In this document: in pieces, positions 52,693 through 61,071 of the stretch
Layout of the letters: each line of letters begins with the position of its first letter
Numbering within the stretch: position 1 is the stretch's first letter
Assembly: GCF_018449605.1 (NCBI RefSeq)
Contig: NZ_JAAVUW010000003.1
Location: 434,001-498,000 of the forward strand
Length of the DNA stretch: 64,000 nt
Origin: Luteibacter sp. dw_328
GTDB taxonomy: Bacteria; Pseudomonadota; Gammaproteobacteria; Xanthomonadales; Rhodanobacteraceae
Reading direction: 5' to 3'
Notes under the pieces: generated by a model
Database searches by the model: none
The model's input: the letters and a program-made list of their open reading frames with translations, nothing else
Told to the model about the DNA's origin: nothing
Position numbers and translations under genes: made by a program

Positions 52693-53562
52693 TTAGATTC
52701 CACGCCTACACTGAGTCTCGACTTCCTTGCAGTTCATTGCGCCGGCTGCATTGCAGGCGTTCATCGCCTCGAATACTGCTTGTTTTTTATCTTTGTGATT
52801 CGCGTTCGCGCCACTGAACCATCGAGACGACTCATCGCGAACGAGGGAGATGCAGCCGTCCTGCTGCTGGACGAGAATCGTGCAGTCCTGCTTGCCGCAA
52901 CGACCGTCCATGCTCTTCCACACGGCCTCGGGCGACCCGCCATCATGCAAGAACCAGAACTTGCCGCTGTTTTTATTAACCATCAGCGTATTCAGATATA
53001 CCGGAACACTCCATTGCGCATCCATGTCTGCCGCGAGCCCGGATTTTGGCAAAGTAAGAAGAACTGTACGTTCTTCAAACCTCCCCATATCGACAACATG
53101 CCGACTCGCCGAGCGGACGTGCCATACGCCGGACTCCTTCGCTAATTCAACAATTGTGGTGGTTGGCTTCTCGCCACCGTCCATCTGCACGATGCGGACT
53201 TGACCCGGACTGACCTTTACATCGTTGATGTCAAACGCGTCGTCGTGAAACTGAGTGCATTTCGAGCAGGCGATTAGCTTATCGCTTGTCATTTCAGGGA
53301 CGAACCTGCCGTTCTTCTTGCCGAAAATGATGAGGTCGCGGTGCGCCACGCCTTCCTTATCCGGCGCCCCCTCAAACACGGCAACCCCGTTTGCATCAGC
53401 TTGAACGCCACTGGTCTTGAAGGCGAGCAAATGCGTCCCCTGTGGCGCGGAGGCAACTACCTCCACGGGAGCGGTCGGCGGATGGACCAGCGGCATCGAC
53501 ATCGCCGGCGATCCGATGACCGTGGCAAGGATGCCCAGGGAGAATATGCGCAGGCTCACCAT
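52693..53562 (-). CDS. Candidate periplasmic immunity protein (X-Tfi)
   Basis: 289 residues with a signal peptide (MVSLRIFSLGILATVIGSPAMSM). The body is mainly beta-rich and unlike any family I recognise; the last ~65 residues (QDGCISLVRDESSRWFSGANANHKDKKQAVFEAMNAC) resemble a DUF4189-type Cys-containing repeat. It lies 29 bases upstream of the effector gene on the same strand, the order seen for X-Tfi/X-Tfe pairs, and would act in the periplasm where the effector attacks peptidoglycan. G+C content is low for this window (25 of 60 bases in 53041-53100). Immunity is inferred from position and export. Confidence 0.65.
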   Translation of the reverse strand: MVSLRIFSLGILATVIGSPAMSMPLVHPPTAPVEVVASAPQGTHLLAFKTSGVQADANGVAVFEGAPDKEGVAHRDLIIFGKKNGRFVPEMTSDKLIACSKCTQFHDDAFDINDVKVSPGQVRIVQMDGGEKPTTTIVELAKESGVWHVRSASRHVVDMGRFEERTVLLTLPKSGLAADMDAQWSVPVYLNTLMVNKNSGKFWFLHDGGSPEAVWKSMDGRCGKQDCTILVQQQDGCISLVRDESSRWFSGANANHKDKKQAVFEAMNACNAAGAMNCKEVETQCRRGI

Positions 53563-53656
53563 GTCTTATTTCTTCCTGTCCTTGAATTCGGGGCCGAGTC
53601 TATCCTCATCACCCCCTCATCGGTGAGACGAACTCCGGGCTTCTTTGAGGCAAGCA

Positions 53657-53956
53657 TCAATGCGCCCCAGATGCGTTCCCCGATACCTGCCCGCTCTCCC
53701 ACGCAAGCCGCGCATGCGCCTCGGCCGCGCAATGCGCCCCCATCTGCGTAAGCGCCGCGACCGCATCCAGCGACAACGCCATGCGCCGGCAATCGACGGT
53801 ATCCGACTCATGCACGAATTCCGCGAGCAACTCTGTAAGCCCCCGCGCGTACTGCAGCAGCTCCGCCGCGTTGTTGAGAAGCTCATGCGCCGAAGCATCG
53901 GGATCGGCGTAGTAGCGCGCACGGCGAGCCGTGCCGTGTTCATTCGTAACAGGCAT
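53657..53956 (-). CDS. Small protein of unknown function, mostly helical
   Basis: 99 residues, no family recognised with confidence. It has two long amphipathic stretches (HELLNNAAELLQYARGLTELLAEFVHES and CRRMALSLDAVAALTQMGAHCAAEAHARL). AAGGAGCAGTG precedes the ATG at 53956, an excellent ribosome site; an in-frame upstream ATG at 54004 lacks one. No signal peptide. Confidence 0.7.
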   Translation of the reverse strand: MPVTNEHGTARRARYYADPDASAHELLNNAAELLQYARGLTELLAEFVHESDTVDCRRMALSLDAVAALTQMGAHCAAEAHARLAWESGQVSGNASGAH

Positions 53957-54100
53957 CACTGCTCCTTGATAAAACGACCGCTGCTCCAGGTGCGGCACGC
54001 GCACGAAGCAACGTGCCGCGGTTCTAACGGATCAGGCGGACTCGCAGTTTCACGGCTGCCCGTGGCCGGGCGCCGGGTGGCTTGATTGATGAAGTGAGAG

Positions 54101-54180
54101 GGCGTCAGCCCGCTTCGCGGCGGCGCTAGTGCAAGCGCCGGGTTGCACGGCCAAGAAACATCTCAGAATTGGCTGACGCC
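54101..54180. repeat. Perfect 10-bp inverted repeat with 60-base loop
   Basis: GGCGTCAGCC at 54101-54110 and GGCTGACGCC at 54171-54180. A separate small GGCGCTAGTGCAAGCGCC-type hairpin is inside the loop, so the whole could fold as a branched structure. Confidence 0.6.
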
Positions 54181-54188
54181 GTTGTCCC

Positions 54189-54290
54189 TCAACCGTGTCT
54201 GCGGCGTATGCAGACGTCCCGGTAACCGCTGAGGGTGTCGCCGGGGGGAACCGGCGGGCGACCGAGTGCCGTATGATCGATGGCAATCAC
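54189..54290 (-). CDS. Possible 33-residue peptide
   Basis: GTG start at 54290 with AGGAG six to seven bases upstream; the product begins MIAIDHTALGRPPVPPGDTL and ends CIRRRHG. Too short to assign; the ribosome site is the main support. It lies between inverted repeats and may be a leader peptide. Confidence 0.35.
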   Translation of the reverse strand: MIAIDHTALGRPPVPPGDTLSGYRDVCIRRRHG

Positions 54291-54326
54291 GAATGACTCC
54301 TGACTAGTTGTTTGTGGCCAGCGGTT

Positions 54327-54349
54327 CGAGGGTGTTCTAAGCACCCTCG
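54327..54349 (-). repeat. Hairpin in the palindrome-rich stretch
   Basis: CGAGGGTG-TTCTAAG-CACCCTCG, an 8-bp perfect stem with a 7-base loop, about 37 bases upstream of the possible 33-residue peptide on the minus strand. Confidence 0.55.
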
Positions 54350-54378
54350 GGCCGCGCTTCTCACCGCATGAAGCGATG

Positions 54379-54416
54379 GTTGCCTGCGCGGCACGACGAG
54401 CGCGGACGCAGGCAAC
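54379..54416 (-). repeat. Hairpin with 10-bp perfect arms
   Basis: GTTGCCTGCG at 54379-54388 and CGCAGGCAAC at 54407-54416, with an 18-base G+C-rich loop. Confidence 0.6.
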
Positions 54417-54448
54417 GGGATGACCGTAGCAAAACAACATTGGGTTGT

Positions 54449-54497
54449 CTGTAGGCGGCGATGCCTTGGTGCATCGCCGATGAATCGGCGCCTACAG
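54449..54497. repeat. Nested REP-like pair
   Basis: Outer arms CTGTAGGCG and CGCCTACAG enclose inner arms GGCGATGC and GCATCGCC. The right part GCATCGCCGATGAATCGGCG matches the REP family of this window, so two half-elements face each other. Confidence 0.7.
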
Positions 54498-54508
54498 ATA
54501 GCGGGCGG

Positions 54509-57316
54509 TTACCAGGCGAGGCGGTAGCTTAGCGTTGCCGAATGCGAGTGGTCGCGATCGGCGAAGCGCTGCTCCACATCCATGCCGAACTGTGAGCGTT
54601 CGCTCAAGTCCAGGCCCATCGTGAAGCCCGCCGTGCCGGCTCGACGCGACAGGCCGATGCCTTCCACGGGTGCCCACTGCGCGATGCCGTTGTAGCGGGC
54701 CGAGAACACTTCGCCCTTCGTCGCGAACGCGTTCTGCCAGCCGAGCTTGGCGTCGATACGCAGCTTGCCGTACGAGGTGAGCCACGAGCTGCCCGCACGC
54801 AGGCCGAAGCCGGCCTGCCAACGCGAAGTGGTCTGGCCGTTGGCTGCAAGGCCGAAACCGTCGCCACCCGCTTCATCGAATCCATCGCGACGGATGCTGG
54901 CGAACTGCGCGTTCGCGTACGGCGTGAGCGTGAAGGCGCCGACGTTCGTGCGGTAGCCGAATTCGCCATAGGCCACGTTGTAGTGGCCGGTATTGTCCGC
55001 ACCGGCGAAGGTGCCCTGGTCGCCCAGACGAAGGAGGCGCTGGGTATCGCCATGGAAGCTGCCGAAGCCGAAGCGGCCCACGCCGTACCAATTCGCGCCA
55101 CGCGAGCCGGCATACAGCATGCCTTCCGTGGCGCGATTGGTCTGGCGATCCAGGCTGCCGGACAACTGTCCCGTGCTGCGCATCTGGCTGACGGCGACGC
55201 CGGCGAAGCCGTTGTTGCCGAGCTTCACATCGTTACCGATAAGCGCGCCGTCGAGATTGAAGCCGACGTTGCCGAAGCCGGCGCGGCTCAGGCCACCCTG
55301 TGAGCCCAGCGACTGCGTCCACGCACCCGTGGGGCCCTGCTGGTCGAGATGGTTGATCAGCGCATCGTTACCTGCATCGATACCGGCCAGCGTCACCGCC
55401 GTGCTCGCTGCGTACAGCTGGCCCGAGAGCGACTCCAGCGAGGCCTGCGCCACCTGCGGCGTGGACGACTGCTGGATGCTGCCGGCCGCAAGCAACGTAC
55501 GCTCGTCCATCGCGGCAGCCGTCGGCGACACAGTGGCGAGGCTTGCATTGATCTGCGCGAACGCGCCGTCGAGTCGCTGCGCCGAGTTCACCGCGGCTAC
55601 CGACTGCGACATGCTCGTGGTCGCTACCTGGGTGACGCTCAGCTGCGTCGTGTCGACCCAGACTTCCTTCGGCAGGTACTGCAGCGTGGAACTGAGGAAG
55701 ACGCCGGAGGCCTTCGTTGTCGTGGCGAAGGCGCCCGAGATCGCGTTGGCCATGAGCACCTGCTGGTGCGAGGTCACGGTGTAACCGGACACGGCACCCG
55801 CGATATAGAAGTCGCCGCCGAGCGTCGCCGTGCCGCTGACGATGAGTGGTGCCCCCAGCTTCTGGGACAGGCGGCCGCTGGACGTCTGCGTGAAGTTGCC
55901 ATTGATGTGCGTGGCGGTATCCAGCGTGGCCAGCTGGCCTGCGTTGCTGACGCTCCCACCGATGTTCCCGTGTGCGATAAGCGTGGCGTTGGAGCCGATG
56001 CCGACGGCTCCGGGAACAGCCAACATCGATTCGAGCGTGGCGAAGTCGCTGATATTCGTGGCACCGGCGTACGTATTCGTGCCCGACAACGTCAGCTTGC
56101 CGCTGCCCGACACATTCAGGCCACCGGCACCCTTGATGTCGTTGAGGAAGGCGGCATCGTGCCCGGCGGCGGTGACCGCCTCGAAGTTGCCCCAGTCGAA
56201 CGTCGCCGGGCCACGGATCGCGCGGCCGACATTGAGCCGCCCGTAGCCGTAGATGGCATCCGGGCCCGGGTCGCCGAGATCGTCGGCCGTACCGAGGATG
56301 ATCTGGCGGATCCCATTGGGGCCCAGATTGGGGAACGCCTGCATCACCACCGCAGCGGCGCCGGAAACCTGCGGCGCGGCCAGCGAGGTGCCGGTCCAGA
56401 CCTGGTAGGAAACGTTCGCCGCGGTCGACGTCGCCGAGGTGGTGATGACCTCGCCGGGGGCGGCGAGGCAATAGCTCTTCGCGATGCCGCAACGGTTCGA
56501 GTACGAGGCGATCTGGGTCGGGTTGTTGCTATCCAGCGCGACGACCGTGAGCCAGCCCGCCTCCAGGTCCGGTGCGCGCGACGGCAGCGCAGCCACGGTG
56601 GAGGGATCGGCCTTGCTGTCGTTCCCTGCGGCGAACACGAACAGGTGACCGACCGTGAAAGGGGCATACGCGTCGTGGAAGCTCTTCGTCGCCGCTGTGT
56701 CGGAGGCGTCCCAGTAGACCCCGCCCCAAGAGTTGTTCAGCACCTTCGCGCCATCGGCAATGACGCCGGCATTGACCGAGCCCAGCGGGTCGGCGCTGGT
56801 CGCCTGGTTGCCCTGGCCGGAACCATCGTCCGTCGGCGCCTTGTCGTTGATGATCCGCGCCGAAACGATCGTGGCGTCCGGGGCGACACCCCCGGCAAAG
56901 ACGCCGAAAGGGCGCCCTGCGGCGATCTGTGCCACGGCGGTGCCGTGGCCGACAACGTCGTCGACGGTCAGGTTGTTGGCGCCGGGGTCGACGTAGCTGA
57001 TCTTATCCAGCACCCGCCCGGCGAGTGCCGGATTCGCGGAGGTGACGCCGCTGTCGATCACGGCGATGATCACGCCCTTGCCGGTGAAACCGGCCGTGTG
57101 CGCCACGTCGGCGCCGGTCAGTGAAAGCTGCGCGTCGATGGGCGGATCGGGCTGGGTCGGCTGCGTAGGGGGCGGCGTAACGGGGGGAGGAGGCGCGACG
57201 ACCACCCCAGCCCCGCTGGTCTTCGACCCACCACCGCCCCCACAGGCCACCAGGCCCAGGCTCATGCACACGGCAAACGCCAGCTCGCGCTGGCGCGGGA
57301 AGTTCCGCTGATTCAC
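54509..57316 (-). CDS. Autotransporter subtilisin-like serine protease
   Basis: 935 residues. The N-terminus (ELAFAVCMSLGLVAC then GGGGGS) has a lipobox-like LVAC at Cys 25, followed by a Pro/Thr linker. The S8 peptidase domain (about 65-365) has Asp 88 in AVIDSGV, His 124 in GHGTAVAQ and Ser 311 in GTSLAAPQ. A passenger stem follows with a PATR-type repeat (GKLTLSGTNTYAGATNI), then a C-terminal autotransporter barrel of ~280 residues ending LSYRLAW, with the terminal aromatic residue expected for Bam insertion. It is secreted by type V; substrates unknown. Confidence 0.92.
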   Translation of the reverse strand: MNQRNFPRQRELAFAVCMSLGLVACGGGGGSKTSGAGVVVAPPPPVTPPPTQPTQPDPPIDAQLSLTGADVAHTAGFTGKGVIIAVIDSGVTSANPALAGRVLDKISYVDPGANNLTVDDVVGHGTAVAQIAAGRPFGVFAGGVAPDATIVSARIINDKAPTDDGSGQGNQATSADPLGSVNAGVIADGAKVLNNSWGGVYWDASDTAATKSFHDAYAPFTVGHLFVFAAGNDSKADPSTVAALPSRAPDLEAGWLTVVALDSNNPTQIASYSNRCGIAKSYCLAAPGEVITTSATSTAANVSYQVWTGTSLAAPQVSGAAAVVMQAFPNLGPNGIRQIILGTADDLGDPGPDAIYGYGRLNVGRAIRGPATFDWGNFEAVTAAGHDAAFLNDIKGAGGLNVSGSGKLTLSGTNTYAGATNISDFATLESMLAVPGAVGIGSNATLIAHGNIGGSVSNAGQLATLDTATHINGNFTQTSSGRLSQKLGAPLIVSGTATLGGDFYIAGAVSGYTVTSHQQVLMANAISGAFATTTKASGVFLSSTLQYLPKEVWVDTTQLSVTQVATTSMSQSVAAVNSAQRLDGAFAQINASLATVSPTAAAMDERTLLAAGSIQQSSTPQVAQASLESLSGQLYAASTAVTLAGIDAGNDALINHLDQQGPTGAWTQSLGSQGGLSRAGFGNVGFNLDGALIGNDVKLGNNGFAGVAVSQMRSTGQLSGSLDRQTNRATEGMLYAGSRGANWYGVGRFGFGSFHGDTQRLLRLGDQGTFAGADNTGHYNVAYGEFGYRTNVGAFTLTPYANAQFASIRRDGFDEAGGDGFGLAANGQTTSRWQAGFGLRAGSSWLTSYGKLRIDAKLGWQNAFATKGEVFSARYNGIAQWAPVEGIGLSRRAGTAGFTMGLDLSERSQFGMDVEQRFADRDHSHSATLSYRLAW

Positions 57317-57524
57317 GTTTGGCCCCTCGGTTCGACATCAATGTCGCGCGGCCAAGTCCCCTGGCGGCGCACCTGGACCGGATATTCGCACACCTGCCAG
57401 GCCCTTGCCGTGCTGCAGCGCACACCCCATGCCGCGGCGCAGATTGCCCCGCCACGCCCCCCGCTGCGATACTCGACAGGTTTTCCGCCCTCCCGGGCGG
57501 CCATGCGAGTCCCACGGAGTTCCC

Positions 57525-58700
57525 ATGTCTGAGATCGTCATCGCGGGCGCCAAGCGCACCGCCATCGGTTCCTTCCTTGGCCAGTTCACCGGCGTCCCCA
57601 CGCCGAAGCTCGGTGCCACCGCCATCCGCGCCGCCCTTGAGCAGTCCGGCATCGCGCCGGCCGACGTGAGCGAAGTGATCATGGGCTGCGTGCTGCCCGC
57701 CAATCTCGGCCAGGCCCCGGCTCGCCAGGCGTCGCTCGAAGCCGGCCTGCCCGTTTCGGCCGGCTGCACGACCATCAACAAGGTCTGCGGCTCCGGCATG
57801 AAGGCACTCATGCTCGCCCACGACCTGATCAAGGTCGGCTCGGCGAGGGTCGTCGTTGCCGGCGGCATGGAGTCGATGACCAACGCGCCGCACATGGTCA
57901 ACGCGCGCACCGGCATCCGTTACGGCGACGGCCAGCTGGTCGACCACATGGCCTGGGACGGCTTGACCAATCCGTACGATGGCCAGTCCATGGGCGTGTT
58001 CGGCGAGAAGTGCGCGGATAAATACACCTTCACCCGCGAAGAGCAGGACGCGTACGCGATCGCCTCGGTGGAGCGCGCGCAGGCCGCACAGAAGGCGAAT
58101 GCGTTCGCCAACGAGATCGTCCCGGTGACCGTCCAGGGTCGCAAGGGCCCGCAGGACTTTGCCGAAGACGAACAGCCGGGCCGTTCGGACACCGCGAAGA
58201 TCCCGACCCTGCGCGCTGCATTCCGCAAGGAAAACGGCACGATTACGGCAGCCAGCTCGTCCAGCATCTCCGATGGTGCCGCCGCGCTGGTGCTACTCGA
58301 CGCCGACGATGCGAAGGCCCGCGGCATTACCGCACTGGCACGTATCGTTGCGCACGCCACGCATTCGCAGGAACCGGAGTGGTTCACCACCGCACCGGTG
58401 GGCGCCATTTCGAAAGTGCTTGAAAAGGCGGGCTGGAGGGCCGAAGACGTGGACCTCTTCGAGATCAACGAAGCCTTTGCCGTCGTGCCGATGGCGGTCA
58501 TGCGTGAGCTCGGCGTGCCGCACGAGAAGATCAACGTCAACGGCGGCGCGTGTGCGCTGGGCCATCCGATCGGCGCCAGCGGTGCGCGTATCGTCGTGAC
58601 TCTTCTCAATGCGTTGACAGCCCGTGGGGCAAAAAGGGGTGTCGCAGCCCTTTGTATCGGCGGCGGCGAGGCCACGGCGATCGCCATCGAATTGGTGTGA
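57525..58700 (+). CDS. Acetyl-CoA C-acetyltransferase (thiolase)
   Basis: 391-residue thiolase. The acylated Cys 88 is in NKVCGSGMKA, the His in GGACALGHPIGASGAR, and the second Cys in LCIGGGEATAIAIE. NEAFAVVP is the family block before the His. Biosynthetic or degradative direction cannot be told from sequence; the context of acyl-CoA genes suggests acetoacetyl-CoA cleavage at the end of leucine breakdown or a role in short-chain metabolism. Start at 57525 with GGAG upstream. Confidence 0.93.
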   Translation: MSEIVIAGAKRTAIGSFLGQFTGVPTPKLGATAIRAALEQSGIAPADVSEVIMGCVLPANLGQAPARQASLEAGLPVSAGCTTINKVCGSGMKALMLAHDLIKVGSARVVVAGGMESMTNAPHMVNARTGIRYGDGQLVDHMAWDGLTNPYDGQSMGVFGEKCADKYTFTREEQDAYAIASVERAQAAQKANAFANEIVPVTVQGRKGPQDFAEDEQPGRSDTAKIPTLRAAFRKENGTITAASSSSISDGAAALVLLDADDAKARGITALARIVAHATHSQEPEWFTTAPVGAISKVLEKAGWRAEDVDLFEINEAFAVVPMAVMRELGVPHEKINVNGGACALGHPIGASGARIVVTLLNALTARGAKRGVAALCIGGGEATAIAIELV

Positions 58701-58865
58701 ACCTGACGTCGATGAAACCGGATGGGCGTTTTCTTGTAACGATCACGCCCTTTCCATAGGTTTTAATGCGCCCTGAAGCATGCCCCTTCGATCTGTAGCT
58801 AAGTCATGACAACTAAGCTATTAATGAGCCCGCCTAACGGCATTCTACGGCTAAGGAGAAACACA

Positions 58866-59255
58866 ATGAATTTGACGCGTACCCTTCTCGCCTCTGCGCT
58901 CGTCGCGCTTTTGGCAGCTTGCAGCAACGGCGCGACGGATTCCGCGCAGGACGCCCAGAAGTCGGCTGCGGATGCACAGCAGCAGGCTGACAAGGCACAG
59001 CAGGCCGCCGACCAGTCGCAGAACGCCGCGACCACGCAGGCCGCCGATCAGGCTCAGCAGTCCGCCGATCAGGCTAAGGACGCTGCCGGCCAGGCGCAGG
59101 CCGCCGCTTCTGCTTCGACCGCCGGCGGTACGCCGGAAGCCGCGAAGGACGCTGCGTCCAATGCTGCCGACCAGGCCGACAAGTCGGCTGACCAGGCCAA
59201 GGATGCCGCTTCCAACGCCAAGAGCGCGAAGGACGACAGCTCCACCAAGAAGTAA
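58866..59255 (+). CDS. Ala/Gln/Asp-rich heptad-repeat lipoprotein
   Basis: 129 residues. The signal [19 protein letters not shown] ends in a lipobox (LAAC, lipidated Cys 19). The mature part consists of Ala, Gln, Asp and Lys in a repeating A-A-D-Q-A pattern, a long alpha-helical or coiled-coil rod, and the chain ends in KK. This overall design is like Braun's lipoprotein, whose last Lys is bonded to peptidoglycan. AAGGAG precedes the ATG at 58866 and a terminator follows the stop. Confidence 0.82.
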   Translation: MNLTRTLLASALVALLAACSNGATDSAQDAQKSAADAQQQADKAQQAADQSQNAATTQAADQAQQSADQAKDAAGQAQAAASASTAGGTPEAAKDAASNAADQADKSADQAKDAASNAKSAKDDSSTKK

Positions 59256-59280
59256 GCCCTCGGGTTTATTTGCTGGGACG

Positions 59281-59310
59281 ACGGCCACCTTCGGGTGGCC
59301 GTTTCTTTTT
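59281..59310 (+). terminator. Rho-independent terminator after the Ala-rich lipoprotein
   Basis: ACGGCCACC-TTCG-GGTGGCCGT followed by a T-rich tract. Confidence 0.92.
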
Positions 59311-59388
59311 AGCGATTGGCGCGCCGCAGCGTTTTCGGATGGCGACACCCCGCTATCATGGTCGTTTCGTCCCCGCGCGAACGCCCCC

Positions 59389-60996
59389 ATGCCCATTCTC
59401 GAATCGCAGATCGACCCCCGCTCCGCCGACTTCCAGGCTGCCAGCCTGAAGCTGCGCGCATTGACTGACGACCTGCGCGAAACACTCCGGCAAACGGCAG
59501 AAGGTGGCGGCGCCAAGGCACGCGAGAAGCATGTCGCACGCGGCAAGCTGCTGCCGCGGGAGCGCATCCGCGCCCTGCTCGATCCCGGCTCGCCCTTCCT
59601 CGAAATCGCACCGCTCGCCGCGCACGGCATGTACGACGATGCTGCGCCTTCCGCGGGCGTGATCGCGGGCATCGGTCGCGTCATGGGGCAGGAAGTCGTG
59701 GTGCTCGCCAACGATGCGACGGTAAAAGGTGGCACGTATTTCCCGATGACGGTGAAGAAGCACCTGCGTGCACAGGAAGTCGCGATGGAGAATCGCCTTC
59801 CCTGCGTGTATCTGGTGGATTCCGGTGGCGCCTTCTTGCCCTTGCAGGACGAAGTTTTCCCGGATCGCGAGCACTTCGGCCGCATTTTCTACAACCAGGC
59901 ACGCATGAGCGCGCAGGGCATCGCGCAGATCGCCGTGGTGATGGGCTCGTGCACCGCCGGCGGCGCCTACGTGCCTGCCATGAGTGACGAAACCATCATC
60001 GTGCGCGAACAGGGCACGATCTTCCTCGGCGGCCCGCCCTTGGTGAAGGCGGCGACGGGCGAAGTCGTCGACGCCGAAGCCCTCGGCGGAGCGGATGTGC
60101 ATACGTCCATCTCCGGGGTGGCCGATCATTTCGCCGAGAACGATACACATGCGCTGGCCATCGCCCGCGATATCGTCGGCTCGCTCAATCGCATCAAGAA
60201 AATGCCGCTCGCCGTGCGCCCACCGCTGGAACCGCGCTTTTCCGCCGAAGAACTCTACGGCGTGATTCCCGAGGACACGCGCCGCCCCTTCGATATCCGC
60301 GAAGTCATCGCGCGTGTGGTCGACGATTCCGAGTTCCACGAATTCAAGGCACGCTACGGCAAGACGCTGGTCACCGGCTTCGCCCACATCCACGGCTACC
60401 CCGTGGGTATCGTGGCGAACAACGGCATCCTGTTCGGCGAGTCCGCACAGAAGGGCGCGCACTTCATCGAACTGTGCAACCAGCGCAACGTCCCGCTGGT
60501 GTTCCTGCAGAACATCACCGGCTTCATGGTCGGTCGCAAGTACGAGAATGCCGGTATCGCGAAAGATGGCGCGAAAATGGTCACCGCGGTTGCCTGCTCG
60601 CATGTACCGAAGTTCACCGTGGTCATCGGCGGAAGCTTCGGCGCGGGTAACTATGCGATGTGCGGCCGCGCCTATGGCGCACGCTTCCTGTGGATGTGGC
60701 CGAACGCGCGCATCAGCGTGATGGGTGGCGAACAGGCTGCCTCCGTACTCGCCACGGTACGGCGCGACGGCATCGAGGCGGGCGGCGGCACCTGGAGCGC
60801 CGAGGACGAAGAGGCTTTCAAGGCGCCCGTGCGCGACCAGTACGAACGCCAGGGCCACCCGTACTACGCCAGCGCGCGTCTGTGGGACGACGGCATCATC
60901 GATCCGGCAGATACGCGGCGCGTGCTGGGGCTGGCGATCTCGGCTTCGATGAATGCGCCGATCGAGCAAGGCCGCTTCGGTGTATTTCGCATGTAA
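59389..60996 (+). CDS. Acyl-CoA carboxylase carboxyltransferase subunit (methylcrotonyl-CoA carboxylase beta type)
   Basis: 535-residue carboxyltransferase of the biotin-dependent acyl-CoA carboxylase family. Conserved blocks: [41 protein letters not shown] (oxyanion loop), [32 protein letters not shown] and [16 protein letters not shown]. The sequence pattern and length match methylcrotonyl-CoA carboxylase beta rather than propionyl-CoA carboxylase; specificity stays probable, not certain. The biotin-carrying alpha subunit is not in the window. Confidence 0.88.
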   Translation: MPILESQIDPRSADFQAASLKLRALTDDLRETLRQTAEGGGAKAREKHVARGKLLPRERIRALLDPGSPFLEIAPLAAHGMYDDAAPSAGVIAGIGRVMGQEVVVLANDATVKGGTYFPMTVKKHLRAQEVAMENRLPCVYLVDSGGAFLPLQDEVFPDREHFGRIFYNQARMSAQGIAQIAVVMGSCTAGGAYVPAMSDETIIVREQGTIFLGGPPLVKAATGEVVDAEALGGADVHTSISGVADHFAENDTHALAIARDIVGSLNRIKKMPLAVRPPLEPRFSAEELYGVIPEDTRRPFDIREVIARVVDDSEFHEFKARYGKTLVTGFAHIHGYPVGIVANNGILFGESAQKGAHFIELCNQRNVPLVFLQNITGFMVGRKYENAGIAKDGAKMVTAVACSHVPKFTVVIGGSFGAGNYAMCGRAYGARFLWMWPNARISVMGGEQAASVLATVRRDGIEAGGGTWSAEDEEAFKAPVRDQYERQGHPYYASARLWDDGIIDPADTRRVLGLAISASMNAPIEQGRFGVFRM

Positions 60997-61071
60997 ACCG
61001 TTCGTTGAGAAAGAGACGGTAAGTCACTGCCCTGTCGACACTACAGGGCAGCGTGATAACCTCTCCGGTCC

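Larger units (their letters stand above)
53957..54508. other. Palindrome-rich gene-poor stretch of ~550 bp
   Basis: No normal gene. It holds a 33-codon frame with a ribosome site and several long inverted repeats: GGCGTCAGCC at 54101-54110 with GGCTGACGCC at 54171-54180; CGAGGGTG/CACCCTCG at 54327-54349; GTTGCCTGCG at 54379-54388 with CGCAGGCAAC at 54407-54416; and a REP pair at 54449-54497. Consistent with a structured leader or a small RNA on the minus strand upstream of the gene at 53657-53956. Confidence 0.55.

Noticed and set aside
54050-54286. 78-codon minus-strand frame in the palindrome-rich stretch
   Set aside because: It crosses several inverted repeats and shows no ribosome site.
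59356-60969. 537-codon frame on the minus strand
   Set aside because: Antisense to the carboxyltransferase gene.
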